5,179 nt of DNA from JBOGED01 sp050743625 (GTDB lineage: Bacteria; Actinomycetota; Nitriliruptoria; Euzebyales; Egibacteraceae), in NCBI GenBank assembly GCA_050743625.1, contig JBOGED010000531.1, positions 1 to 5,179 on the forward strand. The letters are read 5' to 3'. A model generated the notes under the pieces. It was not told the DNA's origin and searched no databases. It worked only from the letters and a program-made list of their open reading frames with translations. The position numbers and the translations under genes are program-made. Shown one piece after another: positions 1 through 5,179 of this stretch (its first letter is position 1; each line of letters opens with the position of its first letter).

Positions 1-2
1 GC

Positions 3-506
3 GGTATACCGCGCGGATCCTCCACAAAGCTTCTGTTCCTGCGCATCTGCGTGAGCGAATGTGCCGTGACGGGCGCCTACGCCCGCAACAGCACCTCCAG
101 CGCGGCTGCGGTACCGCTGCTGGCCACGACGTCGGGGCTTCGGCAACCCAGGAGCCAAACAGCCGCTCACGGCCTGGTCAGCCCGCCGTTGCGGGGCTGA
201 GCTGCCGAGGCTGCCCGCGGCCGTCGCACCGCATGAATTATCGCACCAGCGACAGCAGCACACGGCACTGAACTGGCATTTCATGCCGCTGTGTCAGGAG
301 GTCTGGCCTATGTCGCGCTCGATGATCCCCATGCGCCTGGCTCCCTCGAGGTCGCCGTGCCGGTCACTGACCATCGCGACCAGATGCTCGCAGCGCTTTC
401 GGCCAGTGATCGGCACGAGCCCTTCGCGGAGACGGTCGCGGACAGCATCGTTCCCCACCTGTTCCGTGCAGCCAGCGCGGCAAGAGCGGCGCCGTCCCTG
501 GGGTAA
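3..506 (+). pseudogene. Frameshifted remnant of an IclR-family transcriptional regulator (effector-binding domain)
   Basis: No single reading frame spans this stretch, but three pieces on the + strand resemble consecutive parts of an IclR effector domain. Piece A (66-137) reads VTGAYARN, then AVPLLATTSG, like the family's PLHATAxGKA region. Piece B (151-237, shifted frame) continues with AKQPLTAW, then LPRLPAAVAPHE. Piece C (237-506, back in the frame of piece A) reads TELAFHAAVSGGLAY, LDDPHAPG, EVAVPVTDHRDQMLAALSAS and ends at TAA 504-506. This matches the family's ELAxVRxxGYA, DDEExxPG and AVPVxDxxGxxxAALSVSG pattern. IclR proteins bind small metabolites and control nearby catabolic genes. 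The N-terminal helix-turn-helix part would lie upstream of the window. About 13 extra bases at 138-150 and a second shift near 237 break it. Resemblance in piece C is the best; pieces A and B are weaker. The breaks could be sequencing errors rather than decay. All matches are from memory of the family pattern. Confidence 0.42.
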
Positions 507-532
507 CCGACGCGCGCCATGCCCGCCTCCCG

Positions 533-541
533 TGCTATATA
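533..541 (+). promoter_or_regulatory. Possible extended -10 promoter element before the hydrolase gene
   Basis: TGCTATATA (TG, one base, then TATATA at 536-541) resembles an extended -10 element. It is the only A/T-rich spot in a GC-rich stretch. Transcription would start near 548 and leave a leader of about 17 nt before the ATG at 565. The hexamer matches TATAAT at only four positions and lacks the usually conserved final T. I see no -35 box. It overlaps an 8-bp perfect palindrome, ATACGTAT, at 539-546. Confidence 0.25.
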
Positions 542-564
542 CGTATTGACGACAGATAGGCTGC

Positions 565-1413
565 ATGATGGACGGAAACCCGCCGCTGTGGACCCATACC
601 GTCATCGGAGGCAGTGGGGTCGGTCTGCATGTCCACGAGGTAGGCAACCGCGCCGGCCGCCCGCTGCTGTTCATCCACAGCTGCTCCGAGTGCCGACTGA
701 TCTGGCTCAAGCAGTTGCAATCCGACCTCGCCGACGAGTTTCGGCTGGTGGCAATCGATCTGCGCGGCCATGGGCTGTCAGAAAAGCCGCCCGAGGCCTT
801 GGCCTATACCGATTCGAAGGTGTGGGCGGACGACATCCACGCGGTCATGACGACGCTGGATCTGGACCACCCGATCCTCATCGTCGGCGGGTACAGCGGG
901 ATCGTGGCCTGCGACTACCTACGCGTCCACGGTGACGGTAAGTTAGGCGGGCTGAACTTGACCTCGGCTATCAGCAAATTCGGAGTCTACGAGCCCCGAG
1001 CGGTCATCAGCGCCGAAGCACAAGCCCTGGGCCCCGGCCTCTCCTCGACCGTCACCGAGGAGAGCGTCAGAACCCTCATCGAGGCCTTACGCATGTGCGT
1101 CCACGGCTTCCCGTCGGAGGTCGATCTCTACTTCTGGCTCGGCTTCCACACGCTAGTGCCTCCCTATGTACGCGAGGCGATGTACTCCCGGGTCGTGGAC
1201 AACGACGACGTGCTACGCCAGATCACGAAACCGGTGTTGCTCACTCACGGCTACAGGGACGTCGTTGTGTTCCCCGAGGCCACCAAGCAGCACGCAAGGC
1301 TGATCCCACACGCCAAGATCTCGTTCTACTCCGAGGTGGGTCACTTCCCGTATTGGGAGCACCCGGACCGTTTCAACAGCGAACTCCGCGCCTTTGCCAA
1401 CGCTTGCCCTTAG
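565..1413 (+). CDS. Alpha/beta-fold hydrolase with atypical nucleophile elbow
   Basis: This 282-residue protein has the layout of the alpha/beta-hydrolase group that includes epoxide hydrolases, dehalogenases and non-heme haloperoxidase-like esterases. The substrate cannot be told from sequence. Visible marks are an LLFIHS strand-turn (35-39, usually HG), DLRGHGLSEKP (65-75), and a nucleophile-elbow region IVGGYSGIVACDYL (106-119) with candidate Ser111. The acid is in THGYRD (Asp232) and the catalytic His in EVGHFPYWEHP (His260). So the acid and base are canonical, but the elbow has Ile where the second small residue (Gly) is expected. No signal peptide or membrane segment is seen, so it is probably cytoplasmic. 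Two ATGs stand in tandem at 565 and 568; either could start. Upstream GATAGG is a weak ribosome site. The gene has TTA codons at 943-945 and 1087-1089. It faces ptrB tail to tail and follows a broken IclR-like regulator that may once have controlled it. Coding status is secure; activity is less so. Confidence 0.9.
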   Translation: MMDGNPPLWTHTVIGGSGVGLHVHEVGNRAGRPLLFIHSCSECRLIWLKQLQSDLADEFRLVAIDLRGHGLSEKPPEALAYTDSKVWADDIHAVMTTLDLDHPILIVGGYSGIVACDYLRVHGDGKLGGLNLTSAISKFGVYEPRAVISAEAQALGPGLSSTVTEESVRTLIEALRMCVHGFPSEVDLYFWLGFHTLVPPYVREAMYSRVVDNDDVLRQITKPVLLTHGYRDVVVFPEATKQHARLIPHAKISFYSEVGHFPYWEHPDRFNSELRAFANACP

Positions 1414-1450
1414 TGGCCGCGCGGATCGGCCCAGTCCGCACGCTCACGGA

Positions 1451-3496
1451 TCACCTTGAGACGCCGAGGCGATCAAGGATGAAGGCGAGGACGAAGGCCT
1501 CCTCGCGCCAGGCGTCGTAGCGGCCGGAGGGGCCGCCATGGCCGGCTCCCATCTCGGTCTTGAGGAGAATGCGCGGGTTGCCGACCGTGGTGGCGCGGAG
1601 CTTGGCGACCCACTTCGCCGGCTCCCAGTAGGACACGCGAACATCGTGAAGGCCGGAGGTGACGAGCAGGTCCGGGTAGCGGACCGATCTCACGTTGTCG
1701 TAGGGCGAGTAGGACTTGATGGTCCGGTAGAACTCGAGCTCTTGTGGGTTGCCCCACTCCTCCCATTCCCCGACGGTGAGCGGCAACGAGGCGTCGAGGA
1801 TGGTGGTCAGCACGTCGGCGAACGGGACCTGGGCGACGGCCGCCCGGAACAGGTCGGGCCGGCTGTTCATCACCGCGCCGAGCAGTAGGCCGCCGGCACT
1901 GCCCCCGCGGATCGCCAGCCGGGTCGGTGACGTCCACCCGCACGCCACGAGGTGCTCGGCGCACGCGATGAAGTCGGTGAAGGTATTCGGCTTGGCGTGC
2001 AGCTTCCCTCCCTCGTACCAGTGACGACCCAGATCGCCTCCACCCCTCACGTGAGCGATCGCGAAGACGACCCCCCGCTCGAGCAGGCTCAGGCGGGCAG
2101 AGGAGAAGTACGGGTCAATGGCGATCTCGTACGCCCCATACCCGTAGAGCACCGCCGGAGCCGAGCCGTCGCGCGGTGTCCCGACCTTGCAGACCATCGT
2201 CATGGGCACCCGCGTCCCGTCAGGCGCGCTCGCCCAAAGCCGCTCGGTCACGTAGTCGGTGGGGTCGTACCCACCGAGCACGGGCTGCTGCTTGAGCAGC
2301 GTTCGCTCACGGGTGACGAGGTCGTAGGCGAATACCGACGTTGGTGTCCTCAACGACGTGTAGCCGTACCGCAACAAGCTGGTGGCGAACTCGGGGTTGC
2401 GCTCCAGCCAGACGTCGTGAGCATCCTCGGGCTGGTCGATCACGTGTTCGGAGGCAGTGGACAGCTGGTAGACGCGGAGCCGCGGGCTCCCGCCCGCCCG
2501 TTCGACAAACACGAGGTGATCGGCGAAGGCGGCGACCTGGTCGAGCTTGACGTCGGGCCGCGGTCCGATCAGCTCTCGCCATGCGGAGGGGTCCGATAGC
2601 GGCGCCTCCATCAGCCGAAAATCCGGCGCGCCGTCGTTCGTGACGATCAGGAGGCGGTCGCCGTGATGCTCGACCGAGTACTCGACGCCGTGCCGCCGGG
2701 GTCGGACGATCGTGAAGTCGGCGTCCGGGTCGCCGGCGGGGAGTGTCCAGACCTCGGAGGTCACCTTGCTCCCGAGGTGGAGGACGAGGAGGTCGTCGCT
2801 TCGGGTCCGCCGGATAGAGAGCCAAAAGTGCTCGTCGGGCTCTTCGAACACGAGCCTGTCCCCCGCCGGGTCCACGCCCAGCTGATGCCGCCAGCAACGG
2901 TAGGCGCGGTGGGCTTCGTCCAGGGTCGTGTAGTACAGGGTCCGGTTGTCCAACGCCCAGGCCACGTTGCCGCCCGTATGCGGTATCTCGTCACCGAGGT
3001 CGACGCATTGATCCAGGTCACGGACCCGCAACGTGTAGACCTCGTCTCCCTCCGCGTCGATGGCGTAGGCGAGCAGCCGGTGGTCGGGGCTGACGGCGAA
3101 CCCCTCGAGGGCGAAGAAGGCGTGCCCTTCCGACAGGACGTTCTCGTCCAGAAGGACCTGCTCTTCGCCACCGGAGTCGTGAATCCGGCAGTGGATCGGG
3201 TACTGGAGCCCCTCGACGGTACGGAAGTAGTACCGCCACGGGCCGTGGCGGACCGGCGCGGAGCGGTCGGTCTCGAGGACCCGGCCGACGATCTCGGAGT
3301 AGATCGTGTCCCGCAGATCACGCTTACCGGCCATCACCGCATCGGCGTAGGCGTTCTCGGCCTCCAGGTACGCGCGGACCTCGGGATTCTCGCGATCACG
3401 AAGCCAGTGGTAGTCGTCGACCCGCTCGTCCCCATGGACGGCGTGGACGGTGGGCTTGCGGGCCGCGATCGGTGGTGTGGGCTCTGATATGGACAC
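1451..3496 (-). CDS. ptrB: Oligopeptidase B (S9A family prolyl oligopeptidase-like serine peptidase)
   Basis: This 681-residue protein matches oligopeptidase B in length (E. coli PtrB is about 686). The enzyme cleaves short peptides after Arg or Lys in the cytoplasm, and no signal peptide is present. The N-terminus (HGDERVDDYHWLRDRENPEV, 21-40) is typical of S9A enzymes. Residues of about 75-410 form the beta-propeller, and the C-terminal part is the hydrolase domain. The triad is visible as Ser533 in RGGSAGG, Asp618 in SGLHD and His653 in GAGHGG, one off the Ser532/Asp617/His652 I recall for enterobacterial OpB. Glu577 and Glu579 in PLTVGEWEEWGNP match the P1-binding glutamates. RGGGDLGRHWYEGGK (484-498) is also characteristic. 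The S2-site Asp pair is half kept: Asp461 is present, but Tyr463 replaces the second Asp. The chosen start is GTG 3496 (reading MSISEP); no better in-frame start and no Shine-Dalgarno are seen upstream. It is divergent from pdxH. I see no TTA codon. It could also be annotated simply as an S9 family peptidase. Confidence 0.95.
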   Translation of the reverse strand: MSISEPTPPIAARKPTVHAVHGDERVDDYHWLRDRENPEVRAYLEAENAYADAVMAGKRDLRDTIYSEIVGRVLETDRSAPVRHGPWRYYFRTVEGLQYPIHCRIHDSGGEEQVLLDENVLSEGHAFFALEGFAVSPDHRLLAYAIDAEGDEVYTLRVRDLDQCVDLGDEIPHTGGNVAWALDNRTLYYTTLDEAHRAYRCWRHQLGVDPAGDRLVFEEPDEHFWLSIRRTRSDDLLVLHLGSKVTSEVWTLPAGDPDADFTIVRPRRHGVEYSVEHHGDRLLIVTNDGAPDFRLMEAPLSDPSAWRELIGPRPDVKLDQVAAFADHLVFVERAGGSPRLRVYQLSTASEHVIDQPEDAHDVWLERNPEFATSLLRYGYTSLRTPTSVFAYDLVTRERTLLKQQPVLGGYDPTDYVTERLWASAPDGTRVPMTMVCKVGTPRDGSAPAVLYGYGAYEIAIDPYFSSARLSLLERGVVFAIAHVRGGGDLGRHWYEGGKLHAKPNTFTDFIACAEHLVACGWTSPTRLAIRGGSAGGLLLGAVMNSRPDLFRAAVAQVPFADVLTTILDASLPLTVGEWEEWGNPQELEFYRTIKSYSPYDNVRSVRYPDLLVTSGLHDVRVSYWEPAKWVAKLRATTVGNPRILLKTEMGAGHGGPSGRYDAWREEAFVLAFILDRLGVSR

Positions 3497-3502
3497 GAGG
3501 CG

Positions 3503-3508
3503 TAGGAT
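3503..3508 (+). promoter_or_regulatory. Candidate -10 box for pdxH in the divergent start region
   Basis: TAGGAT fits the TAnnnT form common in actinobacterial housekeeping promoters. Transcription would begin about 7 nt downstream, near 3515-3520. That would leave almost no leader before the GTG at 3520, which has no Shine-Dalgarno sequence, so translation would be leaderless or nearly so. No convincing -35 hexamer is visible 16-18 bp upstream. The box lies in the 23 bp between the pdxH and ptrB start codons. Confidence 0.4.
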
Positions 3509-3519
3509 GCCGGGCTGTA

Positions 3520-4146
3520 GTGACCGGGGACAAGACCGCTCGTACCCCTGGCTTGGAGCCCACGGATCTCGGTGGCGATCCGGTCCTCGCGTTCCAGGCC
3601 TGGCTCGCCGCGGCCGTGGCGGCGGGCGAGGACGAGCCGACCGCGATGACGCTCGCCACCGCTGACGCGACGGGCCGGCCGTCTGCCAGGACGGTCCTAC
3701 TCAAAGGCGTCGACGACCTCGGGTTCACCTGGTTCACGAACGAGCGGAGCCGCAAAGGCCGCGACCTGGCCGCCAACCCGCGAGCAGCGCTCGTGTTCCG
3801 CTGGTCATCGCGCGCGCGTCAGGTTTGCCTACTCGGCCCCGTGGAACGACTCGACCCCGCAGACTCCGACGCGTACTTCGCGACCCGCCCGCTCGGCAGC
3901 CAACTCGGAGCATGGGCATCCGAGCAGTCGATCGTCATCTCGGGCCGGCACGTGCTGGAGCAGCGGATGCGACAGGCCGCGGATGCCTACACCGACGGGC
4001 ACGTCCCCCGCCCACCACACTGGAGTGGGTTCAGATTGCGCCCCGACGAGATCGAGTTCTGGCAGGACCAACCCAACCGGCTCCACGACCGCATCCGCTA
4101 CCGCCGCGTGGACGGCGGCTGGGTGGTCGAGCGCCTCGCCCCATAG
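3520..4146 (+). CDS. pdxH: Pyridoxamine 5'-phosphate oxidase (PNPOx)
   Basis: PdxH uses FMN and oxygen to oxidise pyridoxine or pyridoxamine 5'-phosphate to PLP, the last step of synthesis or salvage; it acts as a cytosolic homodimer. With the GTG at 3520 the protein has 208 residues and aligns to E. coli PdxH (218) with a constant offset of ten. FMN-binding RTVLLK is at 57-62, SRK at 77-79, Gln101, Trp181 and Arg191. Substrate-binding residues are Lys62, Tyr119, Arg123, Ser127, and Arg187/His189 in RLHDR. VPRPPHWSGFRL and the terminal VERLAP are family signatures. The frame is open to GTG 3472, but that start would overlap ptrB and add residues unlike the family, so 3520 is preferred. The N-terminal Arg/Tyr pair (Arg14 and Tyr17 in E. 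coli) that closes over the active site has no equivalent here. The gene is divergent from ptrB and 71 bp before the acyl-CoA dehydrogenase. Confidence 0.95.
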   Translation: MTGDKTARTPGLEPTDLGGDPVLAFQAWLAAAVAAGEDEPTAMTLATADATGRPSARTVLLKGVDDLGFTWFTNERSRKGRDLAANPRAALVFRWSSRARQVCLLGPVERLDPADSDAYFATRPLGSQLGAWASEQSIVISGRHVLEQRMRQAADAYTDGHVPRPPHWSGFRLRPDEIEFWQDQPNRLHDRIRYRRVDGGWVVERLAP

Positions 4147-4175
4147 GCATTCGGACACGGCGTTCGCGCATCCGT

Positions 4176-4209
4176 GGGTAGGCTGGCCTGGGAAGCTACC
4201 CGTCGGTAG
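4176..4209 (+). repeat. Overlapping inverted repeats around the dehydrogenase ribosome binding site
   Basis: GGGTAG (4176-4181) is complementary to CTACCC (4196-4201) across a 14-nt loop. The CTACC at 4196-4200 is also complementary to GGTAG (4205-4209) across a 4-nt CGTC loop. The two pairings exclude each other because they share the middle arm. The second stem includes the first two bases of the Shine-Dalgarno AGGAGG (4208-4213). The complementarity is seen directly; any regulatory role is inference, and the stems are only 5-6 bp. Confidence 0.4.
4179..4184 (+). promoter_or_regulatory. Candidate -10 box for the acyl-CoA dehydrogenase gene
   Basis: TAGGCT is a TAnnnT hexamer of the sort used by actinobacterial housekeeping sigma factors. 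Transcription would start near 4191, giving a leader of about 27 nt. A GACA at 4154-4157 resembles half of a -35 box, but the spacing (about 21 bp) is too long, so I do not claim a -35. The hexamer overlaps the left arm of the GGGTAG/CTACCC inverted repeat. Confidence 0.38.
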
Positions 4210-4213
4210 GAGG
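4208..4213 (+). promoter_or_regulatory. Strong ribosome binding site for the acyl-CoA dehydrogenase
   Basis: AGGAGG, within TAGGAGGAGTC, lies four bases before the ATG at 4218. It fixes that start codon. It is the only near-perfect Shine-Dalgarno among the starts in the window. Confidence 0.8.
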
Positions 4214-4217
4214 AGTC

Positions 4218-5179
4218 ATGGCGAACCGAGCAACCACTGAAGAGCGCCGCGCTCGGGAGGTCGCGGAAGCCGCGCGTGAGGCCGAGTGGCGGTTGCCGAG
4301 CTTCGCGAAGGAGCTGTTCCTCGGCCGCTTCCGGCTCGATCTCATCCATCCGCACCCGCGGCCAACGGAGGTCCAGCGCCGCAAGGGCAGCGCGTTTCTT
4401 GCCCGGTTCGAGGAATTCTTGCGCGCCGAGGTCGACCCGCTGGAGATCGAGCGCGACGCGAGGATCCCCGACCGTGTGATGAAGGGGCTGTTCGACGTCG
4501 GCGCGCTGGGAATGAAGGTGCCGGAGGAGTATGGCGGGTTGGGCCTCTCGCAGGTCTACTACAACCGCGCCCTCACGCTCGCCGGCTCGGTGCATAGCGC
4601 GATCAGCACGCTGCTGTCCGCTCACCAGTCGATCGGCGTGCCCGAGCCATTGAAGTTGGCGGGAACCGAGGCGCAAAAGCGCGCGTTCCTCCCCCGAGTG
4701 GCTAGGGACGAGGTCAGCGCGTTCCTTCTCACCGAACCCGACGCCGGGAGCGACCCCGCGCGGATGACCACCACCGCCGTGCCGACGTCAGATGGCACGG
4801 GGTACGTCCTCAACGGCATGAAGCTGTGGACTACCAACGGCGTCATCGCGAAGCTGCTCGTGGTCATGGCCGTCGTGCCGCGATCCGAGGGTCATCGCGG
4901 CGGCATCAGCGCCTTCGTCGTCGAGGCCGGCACGCCCGGCATCGACGTGCTCCACCGCAACGAGTTCATGGGCCTACGCGGCATCGAGAACGGCGTCACC
5001 CGGTTCACGGACGTCCGCGTGCCCGCCGAGAACCTGATCGGCGACGAGGGCAAGGGCCTGCGGATCGCGCTCGGGACGCTGAACACCGGGCGGCTGTCGC
5101 TGCCCGCGGTGAACGCCGCTACCTCGAAGTGGGCGCTGAAGATCGCGCGCGAATGGGGGATGGCCAGAGTCCAGTGGGG
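4218..5179 (+). CDS. fadE: Acyl-CoA dehydrogenase, FadE10-like, 3' end beyond window
   Basis: The frame is open from the ATG at 4218 to the window edge, giving 320 complete residues. Acyl-CoA dehydrogenases use FAD to oxidise an acyl-CoA to the trans-2-enoyl-CoA and pass electrons to electron-transfer flavoprotein, the first step of beta-oxidation. The N-terminal extension SFAKELFLGRFRLDLIHPHP (28-47) and the run LLSAHQSIGVPEPLKLAG recall mycobacterial FadE10-type proteins of about 650 residues, so roughly half is missing. Family signatures seen are VPEEYGG, LTEPDAGSD (171-179), the flavin-contacting KLWTTNG (202-208), MGLRGIENG (251-259) and GDEGKGL (275-281). The helical C-terminal domain with the catalytic Glu is outside the window, so activity and chain-length preference cannot be judged. 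The gene follows pdxH in the same direction but has its own -10-like box and Shine-Dalgarno, so it may be expressed separately. Family assignment is firm; the FadE10 relation is from memory. Confidence 0.93.
   Translation, partial: MANRATTEERRAREVAEAAREAEWRLPSFAKELFLGRFRLDLIHPHPRPTEVQRRKGSAFLARFEEFLRAEVDPLEIERDARIPDRVMKGLFDVGALGMKVPEEYGGLGLSQVYYNRALTLAGSVHSAISTLLSAHQSIGVPEPLKLAGTEAQKRAFLPRVARDEVSAFLLTEPDAGSDPARMTTTAVPTSDGTGYVLNGMKLWTTNGVIAKLLVVMAVVPRSEGHRGGISAFVVEAGTPGIDVLHRNEFMGLRGIENGVTRFTDVRVPAENLIGDEGKGLRIALGTLNTGRLSLPAVNAATSKWALKIAREWGMARVQW

Noticed and set aside
59..271. 70-codon + strand frame near the window start
   Set aside because: Arg/Ser/Pro-rich translation with no motif. The LRERM run near its start briefly recalls IclR proteins, but the rest does not follow the family.
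294..710. 138-codon frame on the - strand across the region before the hydrolase
   Set aside because: It overlaps the hydrolase 5' end, its composition is unlike a folded protein, and no motif is seen. The + strand IclR-like reading explains 294-506 better.
1415..1439. Possible bidirectional terminator between the convergent hydrolase and ptrB genes
   Set aside because: Two competing 5-bp stems exist (GGCCG/CGGCC at 1415-1431 and GCGGA/TCCGC at 1421-1439). They are short, mutually exclusive and have no T tract, as expected by chance in GC-rich DNA.
1952..2599. 215-codon open frame on the + strand opposite ptrB
   Set aside because: Antisense shadow of ptrB with low-complexity composition, no ribosome site and no family resemblance.
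2663..3487. 274-codon open frame on the + strand opposite ptrB
   Set aside because: It lies wholly antisense to a well-supported ptrB. Its protein is Val/Asp/Gly-rich with no recognisable domain, as expected of a shadow frame opposite a high-GC3 gene.
3472..3519. Upstream GTG at 3472 as the pdxH start
   Set aside because: It would overlap the ptrB 5' end by 25 bp and add 16 residues (including WALIWTRGVGC) that do not resemble PdxH N-termini.
4622..5086. Two small - strand frames (4622-4867, 4892-5086) opposite the acyl-CoA dehydrogenase
   Set aside because: They are antisense to a frame with clear acyl-CoA dehydrogenase motifs and show no domain of their own.
1..5179. Search for CRISPR arrays, transposons, tRNA genes or phage modules
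   Set aside because: I found no regularly spaced repeats, terminal inverted repeats with a transposase, tRNA cloverleaf or phage-like genes.

Overview
The window is GC-rich bacterial DNA, by eye roughly two-thirds G+C. It has the codon habits of a high-GC actinobacterium: strong G/C at third positions, GTG starts, TAGGAT/TAGGCT-type -10 boxes, and genes lacking a Shine-Dalgarno sequence. The closest match I recall for the last gene is the mycobacterial/actinobacterial FadE10 type of acyl-CoA dehydrogenase. This supports Actinomycetota, but I cannot name a genus.

Layout. (1) Positions 1-506 hold no intact gene. In three pieces and two frames they appear to carry the broken effector domain of an IclR-family regulator. 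(2) 565-1413 (+) is a complete alpha/beta-hydrolase with an odd nucleophile elbow. (3) 1451-3496 (-) is a complete oligopeptidase B-type S9 serine peptidase, convergent with the hydrolase (37 bp between stop codons). (4) 3520-4146 (+) is a complete pyridoxamine 5'-phosphate oxidase (PdxH), divergent from the peptidase with only 23 bp between the chosen start codons. (5) 4218 to the window end (+) is the N-terminal 320 residues of a long acyl-CoA dehydrogenase whose frame runs off the edge. The 71-bp gap before it holds a promoter-like -10 box, a strong ribosome binding site and overlapping inverted repeats.

The genes do not form one evident pathway. The last three are housekeeping or catabolic functions: cytosolic peptide cleavage after basic residues, PLP supply, and fatty acyl-CoA oxidation. 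The first 1.4 kb (broken regulator plus hydrolase) looks more accessory. It has more A/T-ending codons, including two TTA codons, and a decayed regulator. An IclR remnant beside a hydrolase would fit the residue of a small catabolic locus, but that is inference.

I see no CRISPR array, transposase, tRNA or rRNA, and no clear previously undescribed system. The points most worth checking are the broken IclR remnant, the hydrolase's atypical active-site motif, the 23-bp divergent start region, and the leader before the acyl-CoA dehydrogenase.
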